Assembly: GCA_018136815.1 (NCBI GenBank)
Contig: CM030938.1
Coordinates: 3,673,448 to 3,737,447 of the forward strand
Direction of reading: 5' to 3'
Source: Isochrysis galbana
Lineage: Eukaryota > Haptophyta > Isochrysidales > Isochrysidaceae
DNA: 64,000 nt
Shown here: piece after piece, positions 20,438 to 31,755 of the stretch
Layout: each line of letters opens with the position of its first letter
Numbering within the stretch: position 1 is the stretch's first letter
Made by a program: the position numbers and the translations under genes
The notes under the pieces: model-generated
What the model saw: the letters and a program-made list of their open reading frames with translations, nothing else
Database searches by the model: none
Told to the model about the DNA's origin: nothing

Positions 20438-22572
20438 TTACTCGTGGTCCGGAAGCTTGCGCTTCTTGGTACCACGAGTTCCACCAGCCCGCGAAACTCT
20501 TGCTGCTGCCCGTAACTGCTCGAATTTTGGGCTACCATCGACGCCCGGAAACATGTTGGGATCACCTTGAGCGCGGTGCATCGCACCATTGAGAGCTTCC
20601 GGGGTCGCTCCGATCGTCGAACCAAGTTGATGGTGCATGGTCATGCCAGATGCTGCAGGTGCCCAAGCGGCACGTCCTATAGCCTGGAAGTCGACTGGGA
20701 TGCCAGACTGAGCTTGCCGCAATGCCTGCGCGAGGCTTGGCAGGAGCCCATTCAACATTTCCGGTGTCCACTGAGGTCCAAGAGCTTGAGCATTCATTGG
20801 TTGCATGCCCATGGCAGGAGATATGGCGCATCCGTTGGAGGGCTGCTCCTGTCCGCACGCAGCCGCAGCGCATCCTGGTGCACCAGCAGCCTGGCCCGCC
20901 TGTAGATGCTGGAGGAACTCGGCAGATGGACGACCACTCGGCTGCATGTGGTTCATGCCAGCATTCAGTGGGGCTTCGAGATGGCCGCCCATGCCCGGAG
21001 GTGCTGCGCCACCCATCGGCGCATAGCAGCTCGATTGGCCCATGGCCGCCCTCAGCGCTGTTGCTGACGGGTAATAGTAGCCGCCCTTCCCGTCCCCCAT
21101 CGGTTGCAACAAAGTAAGAGCTTGGGGCATCTCGCTCTCACCCCCCTGCACAGGGTGAGCGCCTCCCTCGAATTCCTCGTGCCATTCGAGGCTTGAGCCA
21201 TCGGCGCCACCACCGGGGTTCGAAGGATCTGGGCGAGGATCCAGAGATTCTGGGTCGTGGCTAAAGTATTTGCAGTGTCGCTTGAGAGCGCCAAGAGAAC
21301 ACAGGCGAATGCCACACTTGCATACGTAGACGTTGCCGCATGACTTCATGTGCATGGTGAGGTCCTCCTTCACGACGAATTGCTTCTTGTTACATTTCCA
21401 ACAGGCAAAGGGCTTCTCTCCCTGGAAGTGCCGACGAAGGTAGTGCTTTTTGGCTTGATACTTTGTGGCGAATTCCTGAGGGGGCATGCATACACGAGGA
21501 GTTCAATATACGGTCCCAATCTTATTGCCACATCTCGCGCGGCCAACTGGCTTGCACACACCTTGCCGCAGTCCTGGCACTTAACGGGCTGTGCCATGGC
21601 AGCGTCCGTCGACTCAAGCTGTGGTTGCCGCGGTCGATGAGTGGTCATGTGGAAAATGAGGTTCATCTCGCGCTTGAAGACCTTGCGGCAGACCGTGCAC
21701 ATGAACGACTGTTCACCTCCTGATGGAGCGACTCCAGCGGAGGCATCCTCGAGAGCAGCGGCGTCGTTCCCAGCGCCGTCAGCCCCCGATAGCAAGTATT
21801 CTCTACCCCCCACAACTTCGCCGCAGACGTCTGTGTCCTGTGCGACCCATGGATGAGTGCTGTCTGTCAAGTTATAGATCCGAAAGACATGTAGCAAAGC
21901 TTGCAACACTCAGGGCGGTGTTGCGACTGGGGTATTGATCAGTGCGAAACCGTACCATGGGTGGCATCGTGGACATAGCGAAAGCGGCCTCCGCATCATT
22001 TTTCATGTCTGGGAGCAGCGGCATGGCAGCCATTGCCGCAGAAGGAGAGAGGCCCACTGCAGCAGCAGCTTGCGCCGCTGCTCTTTGGTGCAGCTCATCC
22101 ATTAACCGCTGCTGCTTCCCCACTGCATCCGCGCCGTGATCCAGCGCGGCAGCATCCCTGCCGTCTGCCCCGAAGCCAGCATCTGCCCTGCCATCTCCCA
22201 GCCCTTGTTGGTTGAGAGCCGACCCCTAAGAGCATGCGCATGCACATTCAGAGTGAGCCGCACTGCGAGGATGCATGGCAGTGGTAGCATGAGGCCAGCA
22301 CACACGGCTCTCGGGCCCTGGCCTAGGTGACATCCACGCACCCACGACATGCTCCTCATAATGCTGGCAATCTGAGTCTTCTCCTCCTGGTTTTCCTCCT
22401 CAGAGGCGGCGTCTGTGGCCTGGGCCCCAAGGTCAGAAGGCCTATCAGGAGCGTCTGGCTCAGCATCCGGCCGTGCGGCGCTGTGCGCCTCCGGCTGCGG
22501 CGCGGCAGCAGCCACGTCTGAGGCAGAGATGGGGTATGGCGAGGTCTCGCTGACGGCGACGTGCTCGGCCAT
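20438..22572 (-). CDS. C2H2 zinc-finger protein, STOP1/WIP/IDD-like
   Basis: Putative nuclear DNA-binding transcription factor of about 604 residues. Four exons on the minus strand: 22572-22342, 22225-21956, 21837-21562 and 21475-20438; all introns GT-AG, phase 0, 86-118 bp. The four fingers are finger 1 C-x2-C-x12-H-x3-H (CTVCRKVF...), finger 2 split by intron 3 and rebuilt as CQDCGKEFATKYQAKKHY, finger 3 C-x2-C-x13-H-x3-C (CWKCNKKQF...), and finger 4 CKCG...H-x5-H. The CCHH, CCHH, CCHC, C-x-C order with NKKQF is characteristic of the plant STOP1/WIP/IDD group. The N-terminus is Ala/Glu-rich with VGKQQRLMDELHQR. The C-terminal 230 residues are Gly/Met/Gln/Pro-rich and end with a basic TKKRKLPDHE. 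Start chosen at ATG 22572; the (CT)n tract lies just upstream. Confidence 0.85.
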
Positions 22573-22739
22573 CGTTGAGCCCCGCCCGCACCCCTCCCCC
22601 GCCACGGTGCCGGGTAGCGAGGGGAGAGGAGAGCAGGGGACTCCCCCCCCCACCGTCTCCACCAGGGCGCTCTCGCGAGACCGAGTTTCGGCCGCACACT
22701 TGACACTCATCCCGACGAAACTTCGATGCTTCGGCCGCG

Positions 22740-23120
<381 letters not shown>

Positions 23121-23412
23121 GTCGTACTACAAACACATTGTGTCGCCACGTCCGTACGCACCCCGCGCTTACCTGGCGAGATAACATGAATGAATCCTGT
23201 CATTCCGTCGATCTTGCCGGAGCGCTGTAAAGTAGGTTGCGTGGCATGCTGAGAGAGAGAGGACAGGAGGAGAGGAAGAAGAGAGAGGGAAAACTCGGAG
23301 GGATGAAGAGGTTTAAGAATACATGGAGTACTCCTAGAAGTAAAGAGAAGTAGAGCTTCTGCCCTCGGCCTGCCTTCTCAGACCGAGGGGAAGAGCTCTC
23401 TCTCTCGGCCCC

Positions 23413-24108
23413 ATGGCGGCGTCGGCTAGCAAGGGGAGCCTCGTTGCCATGCTCGCGCGAGCCACTCTCCTGCTTGCCATGCAGATGCTCGTACATGGAC
23501 GCACGGATATCTCGCAGCGCCATGCGAGCTCACTGTCAGCTCGCCAGAACGCCGGGCTCACTTCGCTCCGACTGCGCGGCGGTGAGAGAACCTTTGCTAT
23601 GCTCAAGCCCGATGTCGCATCCGATGAACGGATTGTGGGTGAGATCAAGGCGCGCATCGCCGATGCCGGGCTGAGGATCGAGCGCGAACGTCGCTGTTCG
23701 TTGTCTCGTCGCCAATGCAAGCGGTTCTACGCCGAACACAAGCTCCGGCCTTTCTTCGGTGCGCTTGTGGATTTCATGAGCTCAGGAGAGGTTGTCATGT
23801 TTGAGCTGTCTGGCGATGGGGCTATATTGGCGTGGCGGGGCCTGCTTGGCCCAACCAACACCGGTGTTGCTCGCAAAGAGGCTCCTCGGTCTCTCCGTGC
23901 TCTTTACGGCACCGATGCGACCAGGAATGCTGCTCACGGATCTGACTCCACAAGCTCTGCATCTCGCGAGCTACGCTTGATGTTTGGTCGCTTCCCATCG
24001 ATTGTTCCTGGTGCCGCGCTTATGATCGTAGCGGTTTCTGTTCTGGCGACACTCAAAGCAACCGGCCGGCTCACTGGCTGGCCCGGCTGCCACCGTGAAT
24101 CCGAGTGA
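23413..24108 (+). CDS. Nucleoside diphosphate kinase with leader and C-terminal anchor
   Basis: Transfers the terminal phosphate between nucleoside tri- and diphosphates. Single exon, 231 residues. Residues 1-30 form a hydrophobic leader (ARATLLLAMQMLVHG). The NDPK domain begins at ERTFAMLKPDV (about 58), continues with SGEVVMFELSG and the RGLLGPTN segment, and has the active-site His in NAAHGSDS (about 178). The HGSDS and following SASRELRLMF match the NDPK6 (group II) type. After the domain comes a membrane segment (SIVPGAALMIVAVSVLATL, about 200-218) and a short tail. The leader ends in SLRLRGGE just before the enzyme domain. Targeting to the secretory system or a plastid is inferred, not shown. 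Confidence 0.9.
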   Translation: MAASASKGSLVAMLARATLLLAMQMLVHGRTDISQRHASSLSARQNAGLTSLRLRGGERTFAMLKPDVASDERIVGEIKARIADAGLRIERERRCSLSRRQCKRFYAEHKLRPFFGALVDFMSSGEVVMFELSGDGAILAWRGLLGPTNTGVARKEAPRSLRALYGTDATRNAAHGSDSTSSASRELRLMFGRFPSIVPGAALMIVAVSVLATLKATGRLTGWPGCHRESE

Positions 24109-24179
24109 GCCGTTGGTGGGCCAGCAACTTGCAGCTCTTGTCTGTGCAATGCACATTGCAGATTATTCTTACTAATAAT

Positions 24180-24540
24180 AATTAAAATCTTGAAGGTGAC
24201 CGCTAAGCTACTAACCTACGCCACTCCCGGACTCACAATGACATCGCCTATTCCCCTGCCTCTTCTCCCCCTTCCCGCTCCCCCCTCATTCCTTTTTTTT
24301 CGGTTTCGGGGGTTCGGCCCATGTACACTACTTTGGGCCTCGCGTTGGGGGGAGGGGCGGAGAGGGCCTCTTGGGTTCGTTGTTGGCGGCGTCGGGCATT
24401 GTATACCCTAATGTGGGAGCCCGACTTCTCGCTTCTCAGCCTCCCCTTGTGGAATGTACGTTATTTTGGGGGCGTTTCGTCCTTGGCGCCCGGCTTCAAT
24501 CCTTGATCCTTGATCCTTGGTCGTTTTGGTTGGCGAGGTT
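24180..24540 (-). repeat. Retroelement tail family R3, copy 2
   Basis: In minus orientation this is the tail following the ORF end at 24500, with CCCAAAGTAGTGTACATGGG and CCCGAAACCGAAAA, ending TAGCTTAGCGGTCACCTTCA before an AT-rich TTTTAATTATTATTAG. Similar to tails at 6890, 24695, 45585, 59660 and 61450-61740. Confidence 0.65.
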
Positions 24541-25000
24541 CTTACGTGATATTAAATATGATATTATACATATATGTCCTATCCCTAAACCTAAACTTCT
24601 AGCTAGTTCTATTAGTTTGCAGCTTGGTTCCAATTCGTTGTCGTCGGTGGTTTCGGAGATCGGTCGAAAGTCGTTAATGTCTAAAAAAATATTCTTGAAG
24701 GTGCCCGCTAAGCTACTAATGATACACACTCCCCGCGCTTCCTATGCCATCGCCTATACCCCTACCTCTGCTCCCCCGCCCGCTCCCCCCCTCGATCCTT
24801 TTTCTTCGGTTTTGGGGGGTCGGCCCATGTACACTACTTTGGGCCTAGCGTTTGGGGGAGGGGAGGGGCAGGCCTCTTGCATTCGTTTTAGGTCGGTCTC
24901 GGGCCTAGTCCGTCCCTGTGTGGGGGCCAGGCCTTTCGGCCTTCCCCTTTGGATTCCTCGAGCGGAGGCATATTGCCTCCTACGGTCTATTGTTATCCCT
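24496..25000 (-). repeat. R3 copy 3: tail plus ORF C-terminus, cut by gap
   Basis: The tail sequence (25000 down to 24695) is followed in minus orientation by a coding remnant 24690-24496 reading FLDINDFRPISETTDDNELE and ending near NQNDQG. This matches the ORF ends at 7070, 46030 and 61260. The element is thus in partial tandem, and the assembly gap at 25001 truncates it. Confidence 0.65.
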
Positions 25001-25100
25001 NNNNNNNNNNNNNNNNNNNNNNNNNNNNNNNNNNNNNNNNNNNNNNNNNNNNNNNNNNNNNNNNNNNNNNNNNNNNNNNNNNNNNNNNNNNNNNNNNNNN
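25001..25100. other. Assembly gap (100 N)
   Basis: Exactly 100 unknown bases, a typical placeholder for a scaffold gap of unknown size. It hides the 5' LTR, gag, protease and integrase start of the Copia element. Confidence 0.98.
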
Positions 25101-27763
25101 GCGCCGCCAATCAACGTCGGTCGCCCCACAAAACAGCAACGCCTCGTTCTCGGACTTATGCCCACTTTGGAGAAAGAATTGTGTCCGACACTTGTGGTCC
25201 TTTCCCCCCATCACCATCCGGTCTGCGGTTTGCGATAATCTTCGTCGACATGTTCTCCCGTTTCGCATCGGTCTACTTCTTGAAATCAAAATCTTCCGCC
25301 GATGTGTTGATTGCAGCCCAAACATTTGTCGGAGATCACTCCTATCTCCTCACGAAAACATCCATTCCCGGCGTGGTTGACCAATGGCACACAGATAATG
25401 GCACAGAATTCACGGCGTCTGCCATTGATGCATTTTGCTCGCAGCTAGGCATCCGCCGCTCATTTTCTATTGCAGACGCGCCGCAAACAAATGGTGTCGC
25501 TGAAAGAGCATGGGGCGTACTTCTCCGCAGCATGAGAGTCATGCTCGCACATGCTGGCTGTGACACCTTTTTCTCCACCCTCTGGCCGTTTCTTATGTCG
25601 CAAGCTGTTGCAATCCATAATTCTTTGCCTTCGTTCTCGTTCTCGCCACCAGAAGTTCCATGGCAAAAGGCTGATCCGCGCCGCCCCCCTGCGCCTCTTT
25701 CACGTTTCCGCGTCATGTTATGTAATTGTTGGGTACATGTTGGTGAGCCCAGTGACAAACTGGCCTCCCGTCGCTGTCCGGCAGTCCACCTGGGGTGGGA
25801 CCCTCGCCGCCGAGGGTACTTCGTATTCGTGCCCTCCTTACGTCGAATCACCACGGCTGTTGACGTTAGTTTCGACGAATCTTCTTTCACGTCTTTCGCG
25901 GGAATCTCCCGCCCGACACCGTCTGCGTCTGCGGCCTCAGGCAGCCTTGTCCGTCGCGCCTCCGATGCTGCCTCCCTCCCCACCCCCGTTCGCCGCCTCA
26001 CGCAGCATGAGCGCGTCCCGCCGCCGCCGGTGCCGGCTCCGCCGGTAGTGCCGCCTCCTGCGGTGTCTTCTACGCGTGCGACCGCCTCGGTCGTGGGGGA
26101 GTCCACCACACCTGTGGCACCCAACATCTCCCAAGCCCTCATGGCAGCAACACCTGCTGGCCCCATTCCAGAGCCTCGCACCTTCAGAGAGGCCATCAGC
26201 GACCCTGTGTACGGCGAGAAGTGGAGAGAAGCGATGCAGGAAGATGTGAAGGGCAAGTATGAGACCAACAAAGCCTGGAAACTTGTGAAAGCCGATGAAA
26301 TTCCAGCTGGGAGAAAGCCAATGAAGGGAAAATGGGTGTTCAAAGTCAAGTACAACTCGGACGGGTCAGTGGAGAGGTTCAAGGCTAGATGGGTGGCCTG
26401 TGGCTACAGCCAAGTACTAGGAGTTGACTTTACAGAAACCTTTTGCGGCACTCTACGACACGAAAGCTCCAGGATCTTCCTAGCACTGACAAATGAAGCA
26501 GATGATGATCTCTTGGAAATCGACACAGTGAAAGCTTTCTCATCCGCCGATATGGATGGGAATCCACTCTACATAGTTCAGCCCACTGGATTTGAAGATC
26601 CCAACTACGCAGCATGTCTCCTCCTCGCGCCACTAGAAGGAACCAAACAAGCTGGTTATCAATACATGATCACCAACACAGCCACACTCACCAAAATCGG
26701 CTTTGAGCAATCCGCTGTCGAACCGAATTTCTTTAAACGATCGTACGAGGATGGCTCTACAATTTACCTTGCTCTCTATGTGGACAACATGCTAGTGAGG
26801 TTCCCGACAGGCCGGAAGGAGTTGGTTGACTCATTCATCGCCCAATATTCCAAGCGATTCAATGTAAGCATTGTTGGAGAACCATCACGTTTCTTGGGCT
26901 TCGAGATTATCCGAGACCGTGCCAACCGTCACATGACGCTCCGTCAGACCAAGTATATCGAAGAGATTGCTAACGCCTTCCTGAGTGAGCGAACTAGCAA
27001 ACTATTTGCTACCCCGATCTGTTCTTCGAAGATAGACGAATTTCATAAGCTAACCGGTGCCAAGTGTGACATGGATAGATCTCGAATGCGATCCAAATCT
27101 TATCTCCAACTTATGGGCTCTTTGCTATGGGTCACCATCACTCGACCTGACATCGCCTTCTACGTTTCCTTCCTATGTCAATTCATGCAGGATCCTTCGC
27201 CTCAGAACTATGACTCGGCTCTTGGTATCGTTAGTTACCTCCAATACTCAAAATGGCTTGGAATAACTTACGATGGCTCGAATTCGTCACTTGAAGTTTA
27301 TGCTGACTCATCCTGGGGCTCTCTCCCGAAGCCGTTTGCCGGATACGTACTCAAGTATGGGGGGGCCTCAATCTCATTTCAGTCCAAGAAACTCAAGTTA
27401 GTCGCCCAATCATCGGCCGAAGCCGAAACAGCTGTTTATGCCTTAGCTGCTCGGAACTTGCAATTCTCATTGCACCTATTCGAGTTTCTAGGACATCCAC
27501 AGCAACTCCCGATCCACATATTCACTGATAACTCGGCCACGCGCGATTCAATCAAAAACCCAGGGGTCACCGCTCGCACCCGTCATTATGTTCGCTGGTT
27601 GCTTTACGCTCGAGAGCAATTTCTACATCATATTTCAGCCCCGAAATGGATCTCGACTTCCCAGATGACCGCTGACATATTCACCAAATGTCTCGACAAA
27701 ACTACATTTCTTCGTCATCGTTGTTCCCTGCTAAATGAAAAGATCTGTCCTAACCAGCGTTAA
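25101..27763 (+). mobile_element. Ty1/Copia retrotransposon pol, 5' part in gap
   Basis: Continuous frame covering the integrase core (WHTDNGTEF, ADAPQTNGVAERAWG, then the insert WQKADPRRP), a Pro-rich linker, the Copia reverse transcriptase (FREAISDP, MKGKWVFKVKYN, ERFKARWVACGY, IDTVKAF), and RNase H (YADSSWGS, SAEAETAVYALAAR, TDNSATRDSI, KWISTSQMTADIFTK). The RT motif C reads YVDN where YVDD is expected, so the second catalytic Asp is replaced; RT is probably dead. There are no stops or frameshifts otherwise, so the insertion looks young. Integrase lacks its zinc finger only because of the gap. Stop codon at 27761-27763. A polypurine tract and LTR follow. Confidence 0.95.
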
Positions 27764-27770
27764 GTCACGC

Positions 27771-27780
27771 TGTGGGGGAG
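27771..27780 (+). promoter_or_regulatory. Polypurine tract of the Copia element
   Basis: TGTGGGGGAG directly before the TGTTTG that starts the 3' LTR, in the position and with the GGGGGAG form usual for Copia plus-strand priming. Confidence 0.75.
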
Positions 27781-27966
27781 TGTTTGACTCTGACCTCTGA
27801 GCGAGGGCATTTTGTAGTATACGTGTCAGATCTACTCCGAGTGAAGGGAGGGGAACGTACCGTCGTCACCGTCGTCGTTGTGTGAGCGCGCTAGCTCAAT
27901 GATGTTCCCCTTGGTCTACACGATATTGCTATCAATCACTGGGTCCCCATGGGTTGGGGCCAAACA
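27781..27966 (+). repeat. Copia 3' LTR
   Basis: Starts TGTTTGAC immediately after the polypurine tract. A matching inverted end CAAACA occurs at 27961-27966, giving a 186-bp LTR with TGTTTG...CAAACA termini. The next five bases are AGAGA, the candidate target duplication; the left copy is inside the gap. The end is inferred from the inverted terminus, since the 5' LTR is not available for comparison. Confidence 0.7.
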
Positions 27967-28026
27967 AGAGACAAGAAAGGTCGGTAGGAAAGTAAAGAAA
28001 GAGCGCTCGTTTGGACGAGGAGGTCG

Positions 28027-30415
28027 ATGTCCCCCTCGCTGCGCGCCCTGTCTGCCCTCGACGAGGAGCGAGCGGCCGAGGTGACGGAGGGGCTGCACGT
28101 GGCGATCCGCCGGGTGTTCGGGGAGGCAGCAGCCTATTCCGTTCTCGACGACCTAACAGCCCTTGGCCACGCGCGCCGCCGCGCTATCGGAGTCAAGATG
28201 GCGACAGAGAAGGAGGCGGCCGCCGCTGCAGAAAGCCTCACAGAGTACTACGCCATGCTATGCGCGCTAGCGAGGCCATACAGCAAGGAAGTGGAGGAAG
28301 TTCTAGGCGATGCGATGCCGCCGCTCCCATTCGGCTGGAAGTCGAGCATCGACGGTGCGGCTGAGGTAGCCAAGTCGCCGAAGCTGGTGCTCGAGCGCGC
28401 CGCAATCCTATACAACTTGGCCGTGGCTCATTGGTCACGTGGCATGTTGCTGCCTAAGGCCGACGTTGAGCAGATCAAGACCGCTGCAAGGCATTTCCAG
28501 ATTGCCTCAGGCGAGCACTCGACATATTTACGCGAGCACCATCTGATGTTGCTCCGTCATAGTCGACCTACACTAGCTCCTCCTGCAAGGCTGAGCTCTC
28601 TAGTGTTCCTCCATATGCGCCTGTACCGGCTCGGCCACCGCCCTCCCCGCAGGTATCCTAGATGAAGTCGCCACATTCGACGTGCCCGCGGAGTTGGACG
28701 CCAAGGCACCTCTCCCGGCCGAGCTTCAGCCGGAATGCGCCAAGGCGCTCGCTTTGACAATGCTCGCGCAGGCTCAGGAATGTTTTTGCGATAAGGCGCA
28801 GGTAAATGTTCCCATTGGCCCATCAAGCACATTCTCCAACCCCTCGTGGCATCTCTGATGCCAGCGTCTTGCGATTAGCTCAAGAACTCAAGTATGTGAA
28901 TGGACATGTGAGCGACATCGGCGAGAAGAACAGCGCCAGTTTGACATGTGTATAGCACAAGGCAATCGAACAAGCATGCACAATCGGCTTTGCAGCGCTT
29001 CTGATATATTGACCTCTAAAGCTTTGTGAACGCTTGCCCATTTTTGCGCAGGTCGACGGCATGGCAGTAGGCACTCGAATAAAGCTTCTACTAGGAGCTC
29101 GGGACGCGTACGCCTCTGCCTCCGACGCGATAGCTGCTGCGGCCGCCACCACACCGACTGCTACTCCGCTCAAGAGATTCAAGACATGGGCGGAGCCTCC
29201 GACCCGCGCTAGTCAGTACAAAAGCGAGGCACGGGCATTTTGGCTCGCTGCTAATCCGTCTCCGACTCCCGGCGTCGGCCTGGGTCTTGCCCTCGCACTG
29301 CGTGCTCAGGGTGCAGCGGCGCGGGCTGTTGCTGCCGTAGGATCTATTCCTGGCGAGCTTGCAAGACGTGTAGTGGTCGATCTAGCGGGCGAGGTTGACG
29401 CGGCCGTGGCAAAACTTCGCCGTGACAACGATACGGTGTACTACGAATCCGTTCCCCCGGAAGGTAGCCTTCCAGCGCTGGATGGTAAAGTGCTCGCGAA
29501 AGCGGTGCCCGTGATCACTATTGTCGAGGCAGCCGAGGCTAAAGCAATCCCATTAGCTATTTGGCCTGGGCGCAGAGGTGCTTCAGCTGTTGGCATGTCG
29601 GATGATGGTCCATCGCCGCCGTCGCCTGCAGCTCTATTCTTGTCATTGACAGGTATTCCAAGAGCGACTCGCAATGAGATAAAAAAGACGGTGGAATCGG
29701 AGGCAACAGAGGCTGGGGTGTCGAAGGAGACGAGTGGTGGAAGCTTCTTCAGCGGCTTGTGGGGCGGGGGAGCGCTGTCTCCGGCTGGCAAGGTGGGAGC
29801 CTCCAGTAGTGCTACGAATGCTGGTAGCGGTGGTGGGACGCCCAGTCGCTCTAAGAATGATCAAATCTCGCGTGTGCAAGAGATCCTCGCCCGGGGGCGG
29901 GAAGCGCGAGCCGCAACTTCGCCCTCCGAGTGCTCGCAAGGCTCTAGCGGCAGCAGAATGACCACAAGCCAGCAAGTCGGCGATGGTGGCAGCGAGGATG
30001 CGGAACTTCAAGCGGCAATTGAGGCGAGCCTTCGGGAAAATGGCCCCAGCGCTACAACTGCGCGCAAGCCACCACCGCCAGCTGGGCAAGCGCCCCTGCC
30101 CATAGAAACCCCTGAATTCCCTGGGTTGCTAAGGCGCTCGTCTGGGAAGGCTTCCGGCCTCCCCCCCCCCCGCCATATGGCGGCGGGAACCCCCCACCCC
30201 CACCGTATGCTAGCAGCGCCCCGCCCCCACCTGGGGATCTTATGCCGCCGCCACCATCGTTCGAGGCAGCTACTGCCGCACCGACACCCGCAGCTGTCGA
30301 AGCAATGATATCACAGCTAGCCGCTCTCGGAGTCGGGCGCGATCGCGCTGCAAATGCCTTGCGAAAAGCGAATTTCGATGCCGCAGCGGCGGCCGACTTG
30401 CTCTTTGCTGGGTGA
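28027..30415 (+). CDS. BRO1-domain protein with UIM and UBA (ALIX-like)
   Basis: Likely ESCRT-associated adaptor. Exons 28027-28510, 28653-28801 and 29052 onward. Intron 1 is GC-AG (TCAG|GCGAGC); only this join gives HFQIASG-ILDEVATF, the expected BRO1 helix. Intron 2 is GT-AG, phase 0. BRO1 hallmarks: VLERAAILYNLAVAHW (about 120), TMLAQAQECFCDKAQ (about 200), YKSEARAFWLAA, LRRDNDTVYYESVP and KAVPV. After the BRO1 domain a Gly/Ser linker leads to EDAELQAAIEASLREN (29991-30043), a good UIM. The literal frame ends at 30308 in an Arg/His-rich tail. A one-base shift at the C11 run (30161-30171) instead continues as PPPP...SFEAA and VEAMISQLAALGVGRDRAAN to LLFAG and TGA at 30413, a clear UBA. About 665 residues with the shift. 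The run is either an indel error or a real frameshift. Confidence 0.85.
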
Positions 30416-31755
30416 GCACGTCCGCTGGAGATGAGGATGGCAACTGATTCAGGCTTAGCCAGAGACCCTTTGGCAAATCAAGCCTGTTGCATCTCTCCAT
30501 CCTCACAATGTACACACGTACCACCGTGGCCATACTCTGGCTGCCGCAACCTATCGCCCTCATCGTCGCTCCCTTTCTAGGCTCAAGCGCTTGCGTTTGT
30601 TCAACAAGCAGGTTGCTTTGTTTCTATGGTTGCGTCCGATTGCAAAGACGAGTTGTGGCCCACCTAGAACACCATCATAAGGTCATCGCGAAACTTCGTA
30701 ATATTCTGTGGTCACCGTGGCACATCGCTCACCAATTGCTCACAAGTTCGAGAAGGCGGCGAGTCAAACCGGCGTCTTTGGATTCCAGACCTTGAGGGAA
30801 TAGAGATGATGGTAATGGTCGAGTGGGGTTTGGGATTCGGTGGCGCGAGGGTCAGACGAGATGGTGCAAGGGCCAGGCGAGATGTGAAAGGATGGCGCGG
30901 GGGCCAGACGAGATGACGCGAGGGCCGGAGGAGATGGCGCGAGAGGGGGGGGGGGGGGTAGAACGCTTGCGTGAAGGTAGTGGGTCTAGAGTCGTGTGCG
31001 CAACTAACTTTATGGTTGGTTGCGATGGAGCGCGCCGACGCGTGTTTCTTCTCCTCAGGGCCACACCCAGCTCAGCACACATGCTGCCCCCCCCCCCCCC
31101 TCCATGGGGGGCTGCAGACCACAACAGACCGCTGCAATAGACTCGCAACACCACTCTTCCACTGAGACCGGGTAATCTCTACACTGAGACCACAACAGAC
31201 CTTTTGGGCGCAATCTCTACACACTCTTGAATACGTCTTTGGGCAACAACCGCTCACACCGAGATGTGGGGGGTCAGCCAAAAAACAACCATACCTGAGG
31301 TTGTGGCCTCTTGGATAGAGATAGAGAGGTGGAATCGGGTTCTCAAGGCGGCTTACTTTCATTCGGTATCGGTATCTCCCTTCCCCTTCCCTCCCTTCGG
31401 TATCTCTAGGGGTTCTCTTCACTTTTTACTAATTAATGTGACAGACTCCCACGTCCCCGCCCAGGAGGGAAAGAGTGTTCCAAGCCCTTGCCTCTCTCGC
31501 CCGCCCTCTCCCCCCTCTCCGCCCCCTCTTTCCATCTCTCTGCCTGTCACGCGCGCGCCTGTGCCATCATCTGATGGTCGCCACCCGTTCCAAGACGACC
31601 ACGCCGCTCCCATCGCTGGGTCGCTTGGAACCCAGACTGCCTACGGTGCCGGGCGATCCACCGTAGGGCCAGGGCATGCCCCCTCCGGCCACTCCACCGT
31701 CATGGCATCGCTAGGCGCGCCCACTGAGTCGCCGGACCTGGAGCAAGGCAGGGCC
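30416..31755. repeat. Non-coding interval with a 21-bp minisatellite
   Basis: 30840-30945 holds about five copies of a unit like GGCGCGAGGGCCAGACGAGAT, then a G run. Homopolymer C at 31087-31100 and a CT-rich stretch at 31490-31540 follow. An ORF at 31264-31950 ends inside repeat R4 (EVSFRQLWDISR) and may be an element remnant; no domain is recognised. Confidence 0.5.

Noticed and set aside
24371..27763. A single 1,130-codon ORF across the N gap
   Set aside because: It only exists because the 100 N are translated through. The left part is R3 tail sequence and the right part Copia pol.
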